DNA of 64,000 nucleotides, from assembly GCA_964412555.1 (NCBI GenBank), contig CAYPPG010000040.1, positions 6,177 through 70,176 on the forward strand. Direction: 5' to 3'. Positions within the stretch are counted from its first letter, which is position 1, and each line of letters begins with the position of its first letter. A program made the position numbers and the translations under genes. Origin of the DNA: CAYPPG01 sp964412555. GTDB taxonomy: Bacteria; Hinthialibacterota; Hinthialibacteria; Hinthialibacterales; Hinthialibacteraceae. Positions 27,744-36,142 of this stretch are shown here, piece by piece. The notes beneath the pieces were generated by a model. That model made no database searches. It was not told where the DNA came from and was given only the letters and a program-made list of their open reading frames with translations.

Positions 27744-28942
27744 GATACGCTCTCATTCGATACGAGAGTTCGGCAGTGGGAAAAATAATCCTCGAACAAA
27801 CATAGTTTCCGTTTGAGAACGTCGGATATCTCTTCGGAACTGGCTAGCACTTGTTCGCGCACATATTCCAACGACATTTCTCGCATTACCTCGTCCAATC
27901 GTACTTGACTGTATGGAATGATCCACGAGGCTAGGTTCTCTTCCGAGATGATTGGTGGCTCAAAAATCATTTGCCAGAAGGGGGAAGACGAATCCGGAGT
28001 TACCGGCGCATAGTCCCATGTTTTCATTTCCGCTTGACATAAGTTTTCGATCATCTGTACTTGCGAAGTGTCCAACATGGATTTCCAGCGATCTACGGAG
28101 GTCACGTTGAACTTCTGGATTCCTTCAACATAGGATGAGTTTTGCTTCCACTTTTTGCCTTGTCCATTTTTGAACGCTTGAGGATCAAGCATGTCGGAGT
28201 GAAGGTCAATGTTCAGAAATGTACAAATTCTTTGAATCTGTTCTTCAGGATTTTGGATTAACGATTCATATCGAACTACCAAAACTCGATCATGATTCGC
28301 AAAAGAATACTGGGTATGCTTCCAGGCGAATGTGGTCAGTTTGCGCCACTGCCGAATCAAGAAAAGCCAAGGGTATTTCTCTTCCGAGACATTTTTCGAA
28401 GCGCACACCGCACGAGGATCCCGAACGATATGAATCGCTTTGGCCCTGGGAAACTGCTGAAGAAGATGGGGAACAAACTCCCCCGTCCAGACTTCCTTGA
28501 ATCCTACCCAGTGGGAATCGGTCTTTCCGTACGCCTTCTCAATTATGTCAAATCCGCGTTCGAATAACTCGGCGAATGTGTTTCCTTTCAATTCGCTTAA
28601 ATACGGGGCGATTAATGGAGAGTAGGGAGCCGAGGCTTTCTCAATCTGGTCCCGCAAATTTGCAAGAGAAAGACGGCCGATGGGAAGGGTAAGCGGTGTT
28701 TCTTGGATGCGGGTCATGAGCGCCTGTTGGTCGGTATCAAAATAATAATCACCCAACGGTGCCGCTGCATCGGTTTTCTCCGTTCCCCATACTCTCTCCG
28801 CAACGGTGTTGCGAAAGGCCTTGAACAACCGTGCAAACGGATCGGACGCAAATACAATACGAGGGTGTGCGTTCAGTAATCGGGCGGCTAACGTTGTTCC
28901 TGAACGAAACATTCCCGTTACGAACAACTGTTGTTCATTCAT
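27740..28942 (-). CDS. PAPS-dependent sulfotransferase family protein
   Basis: A 400-residue cytoplasmic sulfotransferase. The 5'-phosphosulfate-binding loop is FVTGMFRSGTTLAARLL near the N-terminus, and the 3'-phosphate-binding motif is AIHIVRDPRAVCASK (about residue 190). I start it at ATG 28942 because GGAGGAG lies nine bases upstream; an upstream in-frame Met would bury that site. It should transfer sulfate from PAPS to a sugar hydroxyl or amine during glycan assembly. Its place next to a PIG-L deacetylase suggests deacetylation followed by N-sulfation as one possibility; this is inference. A sulfatase lies about 20 kb away in the same window. Confidence 0.85.
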   Translation of the reverse strand: MNEQQLFVTGMFRSGTTLAARLLNAHPRIVFASDPFARLFKAFRNTVAERVWGTEKTDAAAPLGDYYFDTDQQALMTRIQETPLTLPIGRLSLANLRDQIEKASAPYSPLIAPYLSELKGNTFAELFERGFDIIEKAYGKTDSHWVGFKEVWTGEFVPHLLQQFPRAKAIHIVRDPRAVCASKNVSEEKYPWLFLIRQWRKLTTFAWKHTQYSFANHDRVLVVRYESLIQNPEEQIQRICTFLNIDLHSDMLDPQAFKNGQGKKWKQNSSYVEGIQKFNVTSVDRWKSMLDTSQVQMIENLCQAEMKTWDYAPVTPDSSSPFWQMIFEPPIISEENLASWIIPYSQVRLDEVMREMSLEYVREQVLASSEEISDVLKRKLCLFEDYFSHCRTLVSNESVS

Positions 28943-29014
28943 GCAATCAGACTCCTCCATACACATTTTGGTTAGATAGAGATTTTCGTTATATGAATTG
29001 AAATGAGGAAATGG

Positions 29015-29695
29015 TTATTGCAAGCTCCAAATCAGTTCAAAGGCTTCCGCCGCTTGACAGCCCACAACACTACCCCATCGTTTGGCGTAAGCATACAGAG
29101 CCTCTGACGAACGGGGATGGGGAAACGGATTCGATTCGGATTCATACAATTTCATGGCCTGGATTTTCCGCTCCAAAGTTTCCTCGATATCATAAAAGAC
29201 CGACGGGCGAAACGCTGGAGCAAATTGTTGAAACGCCCATTCTGACGAGGAAGGCACTTCATACGCGCATACTTTTTTTACGGGCCGTCCCTTCATCGGT
29301 CGTGTCGCAGTCATGACGGCCCGATGCAGAACGACGTGATCAATATTCAAATCACCCCCGTGTTGCGTAAATACGATTTCTGCTTGAACGGTGTCAATGA
29401 GTTTTTCGATTTTTTTGATAATCTCCAGCAACGGAACGGTGTCAAATTGATTGTCCGGCAAACGGTCCATATATACTTTTTTGATCCCCAACAACTCCCC
29501 CACTCGATGACTACAAGCATGCAAGGAATCAATGGCGTTTTGATCCGCTTCCGTACGGTTTGTGTAACGAGAAGTGATCCCTTCTCCTAGAATCGAAACG
29601 AAAACATCATGCCCTTCATCACTCAGACGGGCCATCGTTCCGCCACACCCCAAGACTTCATCGTCCGGATGCGCGGCTATGATCAAGATATTCAT
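29015..29695 (-). CDS. PIG-L/LmbE-family deacetylase
   Basis: A 226-residue zinc-dependent N-deacetylase. Metal-ligand motifs are AAHPDDEVLGCGG at the N-terminus and HGGDLNIDHVVLH (about residues 113-125). The family removes acetyl groups from GlcNAc-type sugars or related conjugates. I start at ATG 29695, which overlaps the TGA of the upstream cytidylyltransferase gene as TGATG; an in-frame TTG lies one codon earlier. Close coupling to PseF and to sulfotransferase genes points to modification of the nonulosonic acid or glycan unit. Confidence 0.9.
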   Translation of the reverse strand: MNILIIAAHPDDEVLGCGGTMARLSDEGHDVFVSILGEGITSRYTNRTEADQNAIDSLHACSHRVGELLGIKKVYMDRLPDNQFDTVPLLEIIKKIEKLIDTVQAEIVFTQHGGDLNIDHVVLHRAVMTATRPMKGRPVKKVCAYEVPSSSEWAFQQFAPAFRPSVFYDIEETLERKIQAMKLYESESNPFPHPRSSEALYAYAKRWGSVVGCQAAEAFELIWSLQ

Positions 29696-30399
29696 CAACT
29701 CGAAACCATCCCTTTTTGTAATAGAAATTCAGCCCATTCAAGATCCATTGGTTCATCAATATCGACTGACTCCTCCGCTGCTACAAAAAATGCAAGAGTA
29801 CGAGATCCCAAAAAAACTTTGGATTGTAAAAAACTGGAGATCTTCGTGATTACATGGCCCCCATCTCCTTTGACGGTGGGGGGTATTTGAGGGCGAGGAG
29901 TTTCAAAGTCGTTGGGAAACATCGGTTTTAACCATCCGTTTTCCACGGTCAAAGCCCATTGGGGGGGATACGAAGTGGGGACAACACTCATCAGAGATTC
30001 GGCATCACTTGCAAGATAATGATTCCATGCTTCACAAATTGTTTCTTTTCTGCGGAACGGTGAGGTTGGCAGCATGAGATACAAATGCGTATATTCTCTT
30101 TCTGTAAGTGTGGGTTGTTGAATGAGATGCCATAACAATTGGGTCAACATGACTTCGTCCGTGGCCAAATCTTCGGATCGCAATAATGCCGTCCCCCCCC
30201 ATTTTTCTGCAATCTCAAGTATTTCTTGATCCTCGGAAGAAATCCAGACAACGTCGAAAAGACCGCTTTGTTTCGCGCATTGAATCGACCATGCCAGTAA
30301 AGGCTTGCCTCCCAATAACGCGATATTTTTTCGAGGAAACCGTTTCGAACCTCCGCGAGCGGGAATGATGCAGCAAGGTTTGTAGGTTGAATGATTCAC
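29695..30399 (-). CDS. pseF: CMP-nonulosonate (pseudaminic/sialic acid type) cytidylyltransferase
   Basis: A 234-residue nucleotidyltransferase. The N-terminal signature IIPARGGSKRFPRKNI is the CTP-binding loop of the NeuA/PseF family, followed by GGKPLLAWSI. It activates a nonulosonic acid with CMP, the last step before transfer. The start codon is GTG and overlaps the TGA of the WbqC-like gene (GTGA). The surrounding PseB, PseC, PseG and PseI homologues favour pseudaminic acid as substrate, but legionaminic- or sialic-type sugars cannot be excluded. Confidence 0.87.
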   Translation of the reverse strand: MNHSTYKPCCIIPARGGSKRFPRKNIALLGGKPLLAWSIQCAKQSGLFDVVWISSEDQEILEIAEKWGGTALLRSEDLATDEVMLTQLLWHLIQQPTLTEREYTHLYLMLPTSPFRRKETICEAWNHYLASDAESLMSVVPTSYPPQWALTVENGWLKPMFPNDFETPRPQIPPTVKGDGGHVITKISSFLQSKVFLGSRTLAFFVAAEESVDIDEPMDLEWAEFLLQKGMVSS

Positions 30400-31100
30400 T
30401 GGACTGTATTCGACTCTTTCATGAGAACTTCATGGCTATGAGGACCGCTATTGAAAAGCAAATCGATAGCCGCCATATAAGGTTCAAAATTTTGGTAGTG
30501 TAACTGAGGATATTCGGGATGTCGAAAGTCATGATACTGAATTTGTATCCCAGCCTCTTGGAACATATCTTCGCGCAGATAATCACGTCCTAGCGGACCG
30601 GATAAGTAGATATCCGTTCCCATTTCTTGGCAGAGATTCAGGACCAATTCATCCTTGCTTCCGCTAATCTTTATATCCGAACTATACTGCAAAGGCGTGT
30701 GGATTCCAAAAGCATCCAATAAATACTGGGTGATCTCTCGGCACAAATCCGATAAATAAATCCATTCTCGCTCATAGACCGTTTCGAAGAAAGGGGCGTG
30801 CTCATCGAAATATGGTGCTTTTGCATAACATTGCTTTATGGTTTTCCAATGCTTACTTTGCCATTTTTCATTGGGATTGATTTCGATGGAATGAATGGGC
30901 AGTTGTCCGAATTTTCCTTTGGTCTTTACCGGTACGGACAGCCAACACCATCCCTGCGGTGTTCTCACTTTGTTCCGATTCGTAAAACTGTTTTTCTCGA
31001 ATTGAACATGATCCAACACAATATGAGAATCACTCAACGCGATCCGGTGAAAATAACCAAGCCAGGGCAGATATGCGGGTTGATTGATGGATACGATCAT
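30396..31100 (-). CDS. WbqC-like family protein
   Basis: A 234-residue protein with the WbqC family opening VSINQPAYLPWLGYFHRIALSD (shown in parts: MIVSINQP, then WLGYF) and the LDHVQFEKNSFTNRNK segment. WbqC-like proteins are common in O-antigen and nonulosonic-acid loci and have been proposed to act in sugar amino-acylation or acyl modification, but their reaction is poorly defined. It lies between the GNAT-DegT fusion and PseF, with 4 bp overlap to PseF, so it is part of the same transcript. Confidence 0.8.
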   Translation of the reverse strand: MIVSINQPAYLPWLGYFHRIALSDSHIVLDHVQFEKNSFTNRNKVRTPQGWCWLSVPVKTKGKFGQLPIHSIEINPNEKWQSKHWKTIKQCYAKAPYFDEHAPFFETVYEREWIYLSDLCREITQYLLDAFGIHTPLQYSSDIKISGSKDELVLNLCQEMGTDIYLSGPLGRDYLREDMFQEAGIQIQYHDFRHPEYPQLHYQNFEPYMAAIDLLFNSGPHSHEVLMKESNTVQ

Positions 31101-31123
31101 TAGATTTTTGACACTCTCTACAC

Positions 31124-32656
31124 TTAATCGGAAAGAATTCTATCAAGTACTTGTTCCATTGTCCGACATATCCAAAGTTGTTTCTCTTCGCTTAATGTCG
31201 GATAAATCGGGAGAGATACTAGATGCTGAAATGCTCGATCCGCGACGGGGCAAGGGGGATAATGATTATCTCTCCAATTCTCATTTGGTTTTTCCGCTTG
31301 GATGCCATGTTGTTTCAATGTGTCAAGAATCGGTTGTGATGGACAAGAAATCATTTCCAGAGAGTATCGATACCAAATACGATCTGGTCCTGAGACAGGA
31401 AGGTGAAAATGCTTCCTCTGATGGGATAAATTTAAGAAATAGTCCTGATAGAAATTAGCAATTTTCTCTCGTTGAGCAATCATGGATTCAAGACGCTCCA
31501 GCTGGCAAAGGGCCAATGATGCTTCGATATCCGTCATTTTATCATTCAACCGTGTCGGATCAGGAGATTTGTCTGTGTAATCCCGCCACTCTCGTATAAA
31601 TTCGATGACTTGAGGATCATAGCTCAAAACGGCCCCTCCTTCTCCAGCGCCCATTAGTTTGGTCGCGTAGAAAGAGAGGATGGCGACATAGCCATGGTTT
31701 CCCAGTGCTTTCCCTTTAACCTCTCTACCGAAAGCATGCGCACAATCTTCTATCACGGGAACATCGAGGGATTGTAAAGAGTCAATGTCCGCAGGCAATC
31801 CAAAAGTATGAACTGCAATGATCGCCCTTGTTCGAGGAGTGATCGATTGTTTGGCTTTGACCGGATCGATATTCCATTCCGACTCGATAACATCGACGGG
31901 AATGACGTTGGCTCCCAATGATAATACGGCGTTGACCAATGCTACACAGCAATAAGCAGGGACAATGACTTCGTCACCCGATTCAATCCCAAGTGATTTC
32001 AGTGTTAAACGAAGCGCCGATAATCCCGAACTAACACAAATCACATGAGCGGCTTTCGCATAATTTGCTAGAAATTTTTCTAGTTTTTTGACCTGCGGAC
32101 CACACGCCCAATGACCGCTCGAAATAACATCTACGACTGCCTTTTGTTCTTTTTTATCATGCGTAATTTGCGAATGAGGTATCAAAAATGGGCGGGCAAA
32201 ACGAAATTCGACATGGTTTTTTCTTGAGCATTCATCTCTTTTTTTGAAAAGAACAAATCCGGCTTTTGGGAATGCGGAAATACTCGGAATGTTATCTGAT
32301 CTTACGAAAGCAGTAACCCAATTCACATTCCAGAGCGCAATGATTTCGTGACACGCTTTTTGTAAAGCAACAATCCCTAATCCGCGCCCTGTGTGTTCAC
32401 GAAGCAAATAAATGGATATTTCTGCACGGTTCGGTTCGACGCGGTCGAATCTAACCTGTCCGATAGGAACTTCATCGCCCAATACAATATATAATTGACG
32501 ATCCGTTCCTTGGACTGTTTCTTGAAACCAGGCTTGATGTTCTTCCCAAGGAATAACTCGTTCAACGGTTCCTTTTGAAATGATAAAAGGATCGTTGCGC
32601 CATTTGTATATCATTTCTGCATCTGCTTCTACGGCAGCGCGAAGCTGAATTCTCAT
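31124..32656 (-). CDS. Fused PseH-like GNAT acetyltransferase and DegT aminotransferase
   Basis: A 510-residue fusion. Residues 1-150 are a GNAT N-acetyltransferase: RAAVEADAEMIYKWRND at the start resembles PseH, and the acetyl-CoA loop is EHTGRGLGIVAL. Residues 155-510 are a DegT-family PLP aminotransferase, with SSGLSALRLTLKSLGI, the Asp motif VIEDCAHAFG and the Schiff-base Lys in FYATKLMGAGEGG. In pseudaminic acid synthesis PseC aminates and PseH then acetylates. A separate PseC is present at 36143, so this aminotransferase may act on another sugar. The gene is complete and in frame. Confidence 0.9.
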   Translation of the reverse strand: MRIQLRAAVEADAEMIYKWRNDPFIISKGTVERVIPWEEHQAWFQETVQGTDRQLYIVLGDEVPIGQVRFDRVEPNRAEISIYLLREHTGRGLGIVALQKACHEIIALWNVNWVTAFVRSDNIPSISAFPKAGFVLFKKRDECSRKNHVEFRFARPFLIPHSQITHDKKEQKAVVDVISSGHWACGPQVKKLEKFLANYAKAAHVICVSSGLSALRLTLKSLGIESGDEVIVPAYCCVALVNAVLSLGANVIPVDVIESEWNIDPVKAKQSITPRTRAIIAVHTFGLPADIDSLQSLDVPVIEDCAHAFGREVKGKALGNHGYVAILSFYATKLMGAGEGGAVLSYDPQVIEFIREWRDYTDKSPDPTRLNDKMTDIEASLALCQLERLESMIAQREKIANFYQDYFLNLSHQRKHFHLPVSGPDRIWYRYSLEMISCPSQPILDTLKQHGIQAEKPNENWRDNHYPPCPVADRAFQHLVSLPIYPTLSEEKQLWICRTMEQVLDRILSD

Positions 32657-32800
32657 AATAATCGGTTGTTTTCTTTTTTTTATTCGTGTCCCATTATATC
32701 TAAATTTTTAAAAATAAGTGAATCCGCTTCCTGTTTTCGGGCGAGGCATTGAGAAAACTTATTGAGTCTGACAATCGAAAGCCTATAAAAAAAGGTAGAC

Positions 32801-33850
32801 TTAATAAAAATCTTCCGGCTTGAAAATATCACCTTTTTCTACTTGATGTTTTAAAGTTCGCCCGAGGAGTAAGTACGAGTGATGGGGAGGGATTCCATAT
32901 CCGGGACGACAAAACCCGATATCCTTTTCTGATATTTGATGATCCTTATCAAGAGAATATTTCGCCACACAGGAAAGCCGATAGTCCCGTCGTCCGATTT
33001 CTTCACCGGATGTTGGTTGAATGCGAGCATTTCCTAAACATTTTTCTATGGCTCGGATGCCCGCCGTAAGTGACTGGAATTCCGAAGGATCGACAGAAAA
33101 ACGATGATCCGGACCGGGCAAATTGTGATCCAAGGTGAAATGCTTTTCAATCCAACACGCTCCGAATGCAATGGAACCAATAGCCGCATAGATTCCAGGA
33201 GTATGATCACTGAATCCCACTGGACAATCAAAGACGGATTGCATGGATGCTATTTTTCGCAAATGAGTATCTTCGAAAGGAGTGGGATAGGATGAAGTAC
33301 AATGAAGGAGAATCAATTGAGTATTGCCAGTGGCATAAAACGTCCGCACCGCTTCATCAATTTCAGACAAGGTCGCCATCCCTGTCGAAATCACAGTAGG
33401 CAGTTGGGTGTTACCCATTGCACGAATAAGGTACAAATGAGTCAAACAATCGGAACCATTCTTAAGGATCGGAGTCTCGATTTCAACCAAATCTTGAATT
33501 CCCTCTTTTCCCATCGGAGTGGAATGAAAAATGGTTCCTACACTATCACAATAGGATTTGAGTTCCTGTAAATTGGATTTCGTCAATTCATATCGCTTGA
33601 ACATATCGTATTGGGATTCGACGATTGTCTCCCCTTGGGAAATATATTCATACGTGAGTGTGCGATCGGAAATAAATTCTTCGGTTCGATAATTTTGAAA
33701 TTTCACCGAATCTGCTCCGGCTTCGACGGCGGCATCGATTAGTTTCCGTGCCAGATCCATATCACCATTGTGATTGATCCCGATTTCGGCGACCAAAAAA
33801 CAGGGTTGACCCGGTCCAATTTTTCGTGATCCGATCTTAATGGTTTCCAT
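32801..33850 (-). CDS. pseI: Pseudaminic/N-acetylneuraminate synthase (catalytic-type copy)
   Basis: A 349-residue NeuB/PseI-type enzyme that condenses phosphoenolpyruvate with a six-carbon amino sugar to give a nine-carbon nonulosonic acid. The barrel domain has VAEIGINHNGD (residues 19-30), VKFQNYRTEEF, and the metal-ligand histidines His216 (GFSDHTPG) and His237 (EKHFTLD). The C-terminal SAF domain includes CRPGYGIPP. All expected active-site landmarks are present. It lies 15 bp from PseG in the same direction. In this context pseudaminic acid is the most likely product, though substrate type cannot be decided by eye. Confidence 0.88.
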   Translation of the reverse strand: METIKIGSRKIGPGQPCFLVAEIGINHNGDMDLARKLIDAAVEAGADSVKFQNYRTEEFISDRTLTYEYISQGETIVESQYDMFKRYELTKSNLQELKSYCDSVGTIFHSTPMGKEGIQDLVEIETPILKNGSDCLTHLYLIRAMGNTQLPTVISTGMATLSEIDEAVRTFYATGNTQLILLHCTSSYPTPFEDTHLRKIASMQSVFDCPVGFSDHTPGIYAAIGSIAFGACWIEKHFTLDHNLPGPDHRFSVDPSEFQSLTAGIRAIEKCLGNARIQPTSGEEIGRRDYRLSCVAKYSLDKDHQISEKDIGFCRPGYGIPPHHSYLLLGRTLKHQVEKGDIFKPEDFY

Positions 33851-33865
33851 GGTCCTCTCCTATCA

Positions 33866-34933
33866 TTATGATTCGTGGATCAATTCCTCAAAAGAGTCAG
33901 CCGCTCGCTCCGCACCGGCGCCGTCCACAAGTTGCCAGGCTCTATTGGACATGGTCTTCCGCCGGGAAGGGGAATGGAATAAATGTTCAAGGGTTTGAGA
34001 TAGTCGTTGTGGAGAAGTATGATCATCCCAATGATGAAGATTGACTGCACAGCCTTCTTGCTCCAACAAATCTGCATTCCGTTGTTGATCCTCGGAAAAC
34101 ACCATGAGAATCATGGGTACTCCCATACAACACAATTCCCAACAAGTGCCGCCACCGGCATTGATGGAACAATCGGCCCATGCCATGTGATCCGGAACAT
34201 TTTCAACGTTTTGTAAAAATTGTATGTCATGAGGAGACGCATTCATGGCATCACGTAACTCGTCTGTGAAGCGGATCAGGGCGGATACAATACACCGAAT
34301 GCGTAAGTGAACGGAACTTTTCGATATCGCCTTGATGATTTGGGTGAGTTTCGCGGAAACATCCCCTCCGCCCAAGGTCAGCAACACGTTTCGATCTTCT
34401 GCATCGAATGTTCGCGAAACCTGTTTTCTGACTTCAGCAAATTCGGGACGCAGTAACGCAAAGGCCGGTCCGAATAATTTAATGCACGCATTCTTTATGT
34501 GATACTCAATCCGCAAAGCGCCTAGATTTTGATTGAGTATCCAATCGACCGTATGGAATGCACGATCCCCGAGATCATCGATTACCCCGACTTTGAATCC
34601 GCGATTTGACAAACCAGCCAAATAATTGGAAGAAGCGCCATAGTGATCCACGAGAATGATGGCGCTCTCGGTTTTGTGGGCGAGCGCCACCGTGAAATCT
34701 TGATCGGCGTCGTTGAGCTCCACTCCTTTTGTAATATCCGCAGCATTCGGAATATAGGCTACTTGAAAACCGTGCGTTGTGAGCCATTCCGCTGACTGGG
34801 CGGAACGGGGATTCATGACAAATATCACAGAGTGATTTAGCTTTTGCAAAGCCTTTGCCAGTGAACAACAACGGATCACATGTCCAAGGCCGATATCCGA
34901 TGAACCATCACAGCGTATGAGTACGGTTGACAT
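33866..34933 (-). CDS. pseG: UDP-2,4-diacetamido-2,4,6-trideoxy-altropyranose hydrolase
   Basis: A 355-residue GT-B-like hydrolase of the PseG family. The start IRCDGSSDIGLGHVIRC is the family's N-terminal signature with the catalytic-region His. Other landmarks are LVDHYGAS, LTLGGGDVS and the C-terminal nucleotide-binding INAGGGTCWELCCMGVP. It removes UDP from the diacetamido sugar so that PseI can condense it with phosphoenolpyruvate. It lies between the two NeuB-type genes. Length agrees with the family. Confidence 0.88.
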   Translation of the reverse strand: MSTVLIRCDGSSDIGLGHVIRCCSLAKALQKLNHSVIFVMNPRSAQSAEWLTTHGFQVAYIPNAADITKGVELNDADQDFTVALAHKTESAIILVDHYGASSNYLAGLSNRGFKVGVIDDLGDRAFHTVDWILNQNLGALRIEYHIKNACIKLFGPAFALLRPEFAEVRKQVSRTFDAEDRNVLLTLGGGDVSAKLTQIIKAISKSSVHLRIRCIVSALIRFTDELRDAMNASPHDIQFLQNVENVPDHMAWADCSINAGGGTCWELCCMGVPMILMVFSEDQQRNADLLEQEGCAVNLHHWDDHTSPQRLSQTLEHLFHSPSRRKTMSNRAWQLVDGAGAERAADSFEELIHES

Positions 34934-34981
34934 TCTTTTTTTAAATATTGTAGAGATTCCCTAGCGCTCCATTTCCTTGAA

Positions 34982-36022
34982 TTAGATTGCATTCCAATCC
35001 AATAATTCATCGCGGTGGATATCCCGTTGTGCTGTGCGCCCAACGATGGTGTCCATCATTTCCGGAGAAATCCCTGTCCCGGGACGTTTGCAACATACCA
35101 TTTCTTTTTGGATGATCGTACCGGCAGGGATATCTTCGTTGGCTGTAATGCTGACGTAATAAAGTTTCTTTTGGCGCAAATCTTCGGTTGACGGTTTCAC
35201 GGTATATTTCCCTCGGATCCGTTCGGCATACCGGATCATATTTACATATTCTTTAAATTCCTCCGGTTCAAGGGCTTTGATATGATGATGCCCTTCGAAG
35301 TTTTTATTCAGCGTCAACCGCTTTTCGAGCATATGGGTACCCAGGGCAACCGCAGAAATATCCGGAACGAAATCACGGCTGTCCGCAGAATACCCCACGG
35401 GAATTTGAAAGACATCTTGTAAAAAAGGGATGGATCGAATATTAATTTCATGATCCTCTTTAGCGTGGCTGCAATGCAAAAGTGCTATTTGATCATTACC
35501 AGTCATCCGAATTTTATCAATCAATATGTCGATATCGCATAATTTCGTGGGGCCCAGATCAACAACAACCGGTTTTTGTGTGTGGGCCATTTTTTCGAGT
35601 AAAGGAAAGTTGCAAGCGTCCCAGGAACTGGATTTATAGGCTGCAACGTGCAATTCTTCAGCCAGATCGATCCCCGGTATATAATCGACAGTCGCGAAAA
35701 AAGTAATTTCTTTTTCTTTGCAATAATCCCGGATTTGAAGCCATTCCTCTTTTGTGAATTCTAAATTTTTGAACATTTCGTACATATTTTCATTTCTTTT
35801 CCCTCCCTGATATTCATACTCATAAGTCACGGATTTGTTACTCATGAAATAATCGGCATTGATGATCATAAATTTGATCGCGTTCGCCCCCGCATACTTC
35901 GCGGCATCGATCAAGCGAAAAGCCGTTTCTACATCTCCATTACTTGTCGTACCGACCTCCACGACAATAAATACGGATTCTTCTTCTCCGATCCATTGGT
36001 CAGCTATTTGAATCTTTTTCAT
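34982..36022 (-). CDS. Divergent NeuB/PseI paralogue lacking the metal-ligand histidines
   Basis: A 346-residue protein colinear with the other NeuB-type copy (same TYEY...MFK insertion, C-terminal SAF domain with CKRPGTGIS). At the positions of His216 and His237 in that copy it has Asp214 (GYSADSRD) and Arg235 (EKRLTLN). The NHNG motif is TSNG. Lys50 (IKFM) and Lys130 (AYKSSS) are retained. Loss of both histidines that bind Mn in NeuB argues against normal synthase activity. It could be a regulatory or heteromeric partner, or use a different substrate or chemistry. The reading frame is intact, so it is not simply decaying. Confidence 0.83.
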   Translation of the reverse strand: MKKIQIADQWIGEEESVFIVVEVGTTSNGDVETAFRLIDAAKYAGANAIKFMIINADYFMSNKSVTYEYEYQGGKRNENMYEMFKNLEFTKEEWLQIRDYCKEKEITFFATVDYIPGIDLAEELHVAAYKSSSWDACNFPLLEKMAHTQKPVVVDLGPTKLCDIDILIDKIRMTGNDQIALLHCSHAKEDHEINIRSIPFLQDVFQIPVGYSADSRDFVPDISAVALGTHMLEKRLTLNKNFEGHHHIKALEPEEFKEYVNMIRYAERIRGKYTVKPSTEDLRQKKLYYVSITANEDIPAGTIIQKEMVCCKRPGTGISPEMMDTIVGRTAQRDIHRDELLDWNAI

Positions 36023-36142
36023 GATGATACCTCAGTTTATTAGGAAGGATTGTATGTATTTTAATATCTCAGATATAAGCAATCCATATACCGGTTTCAT
36101 AACAACGATCCGGAATAGGGTATCCTTGGAGCCATTCCTTAC

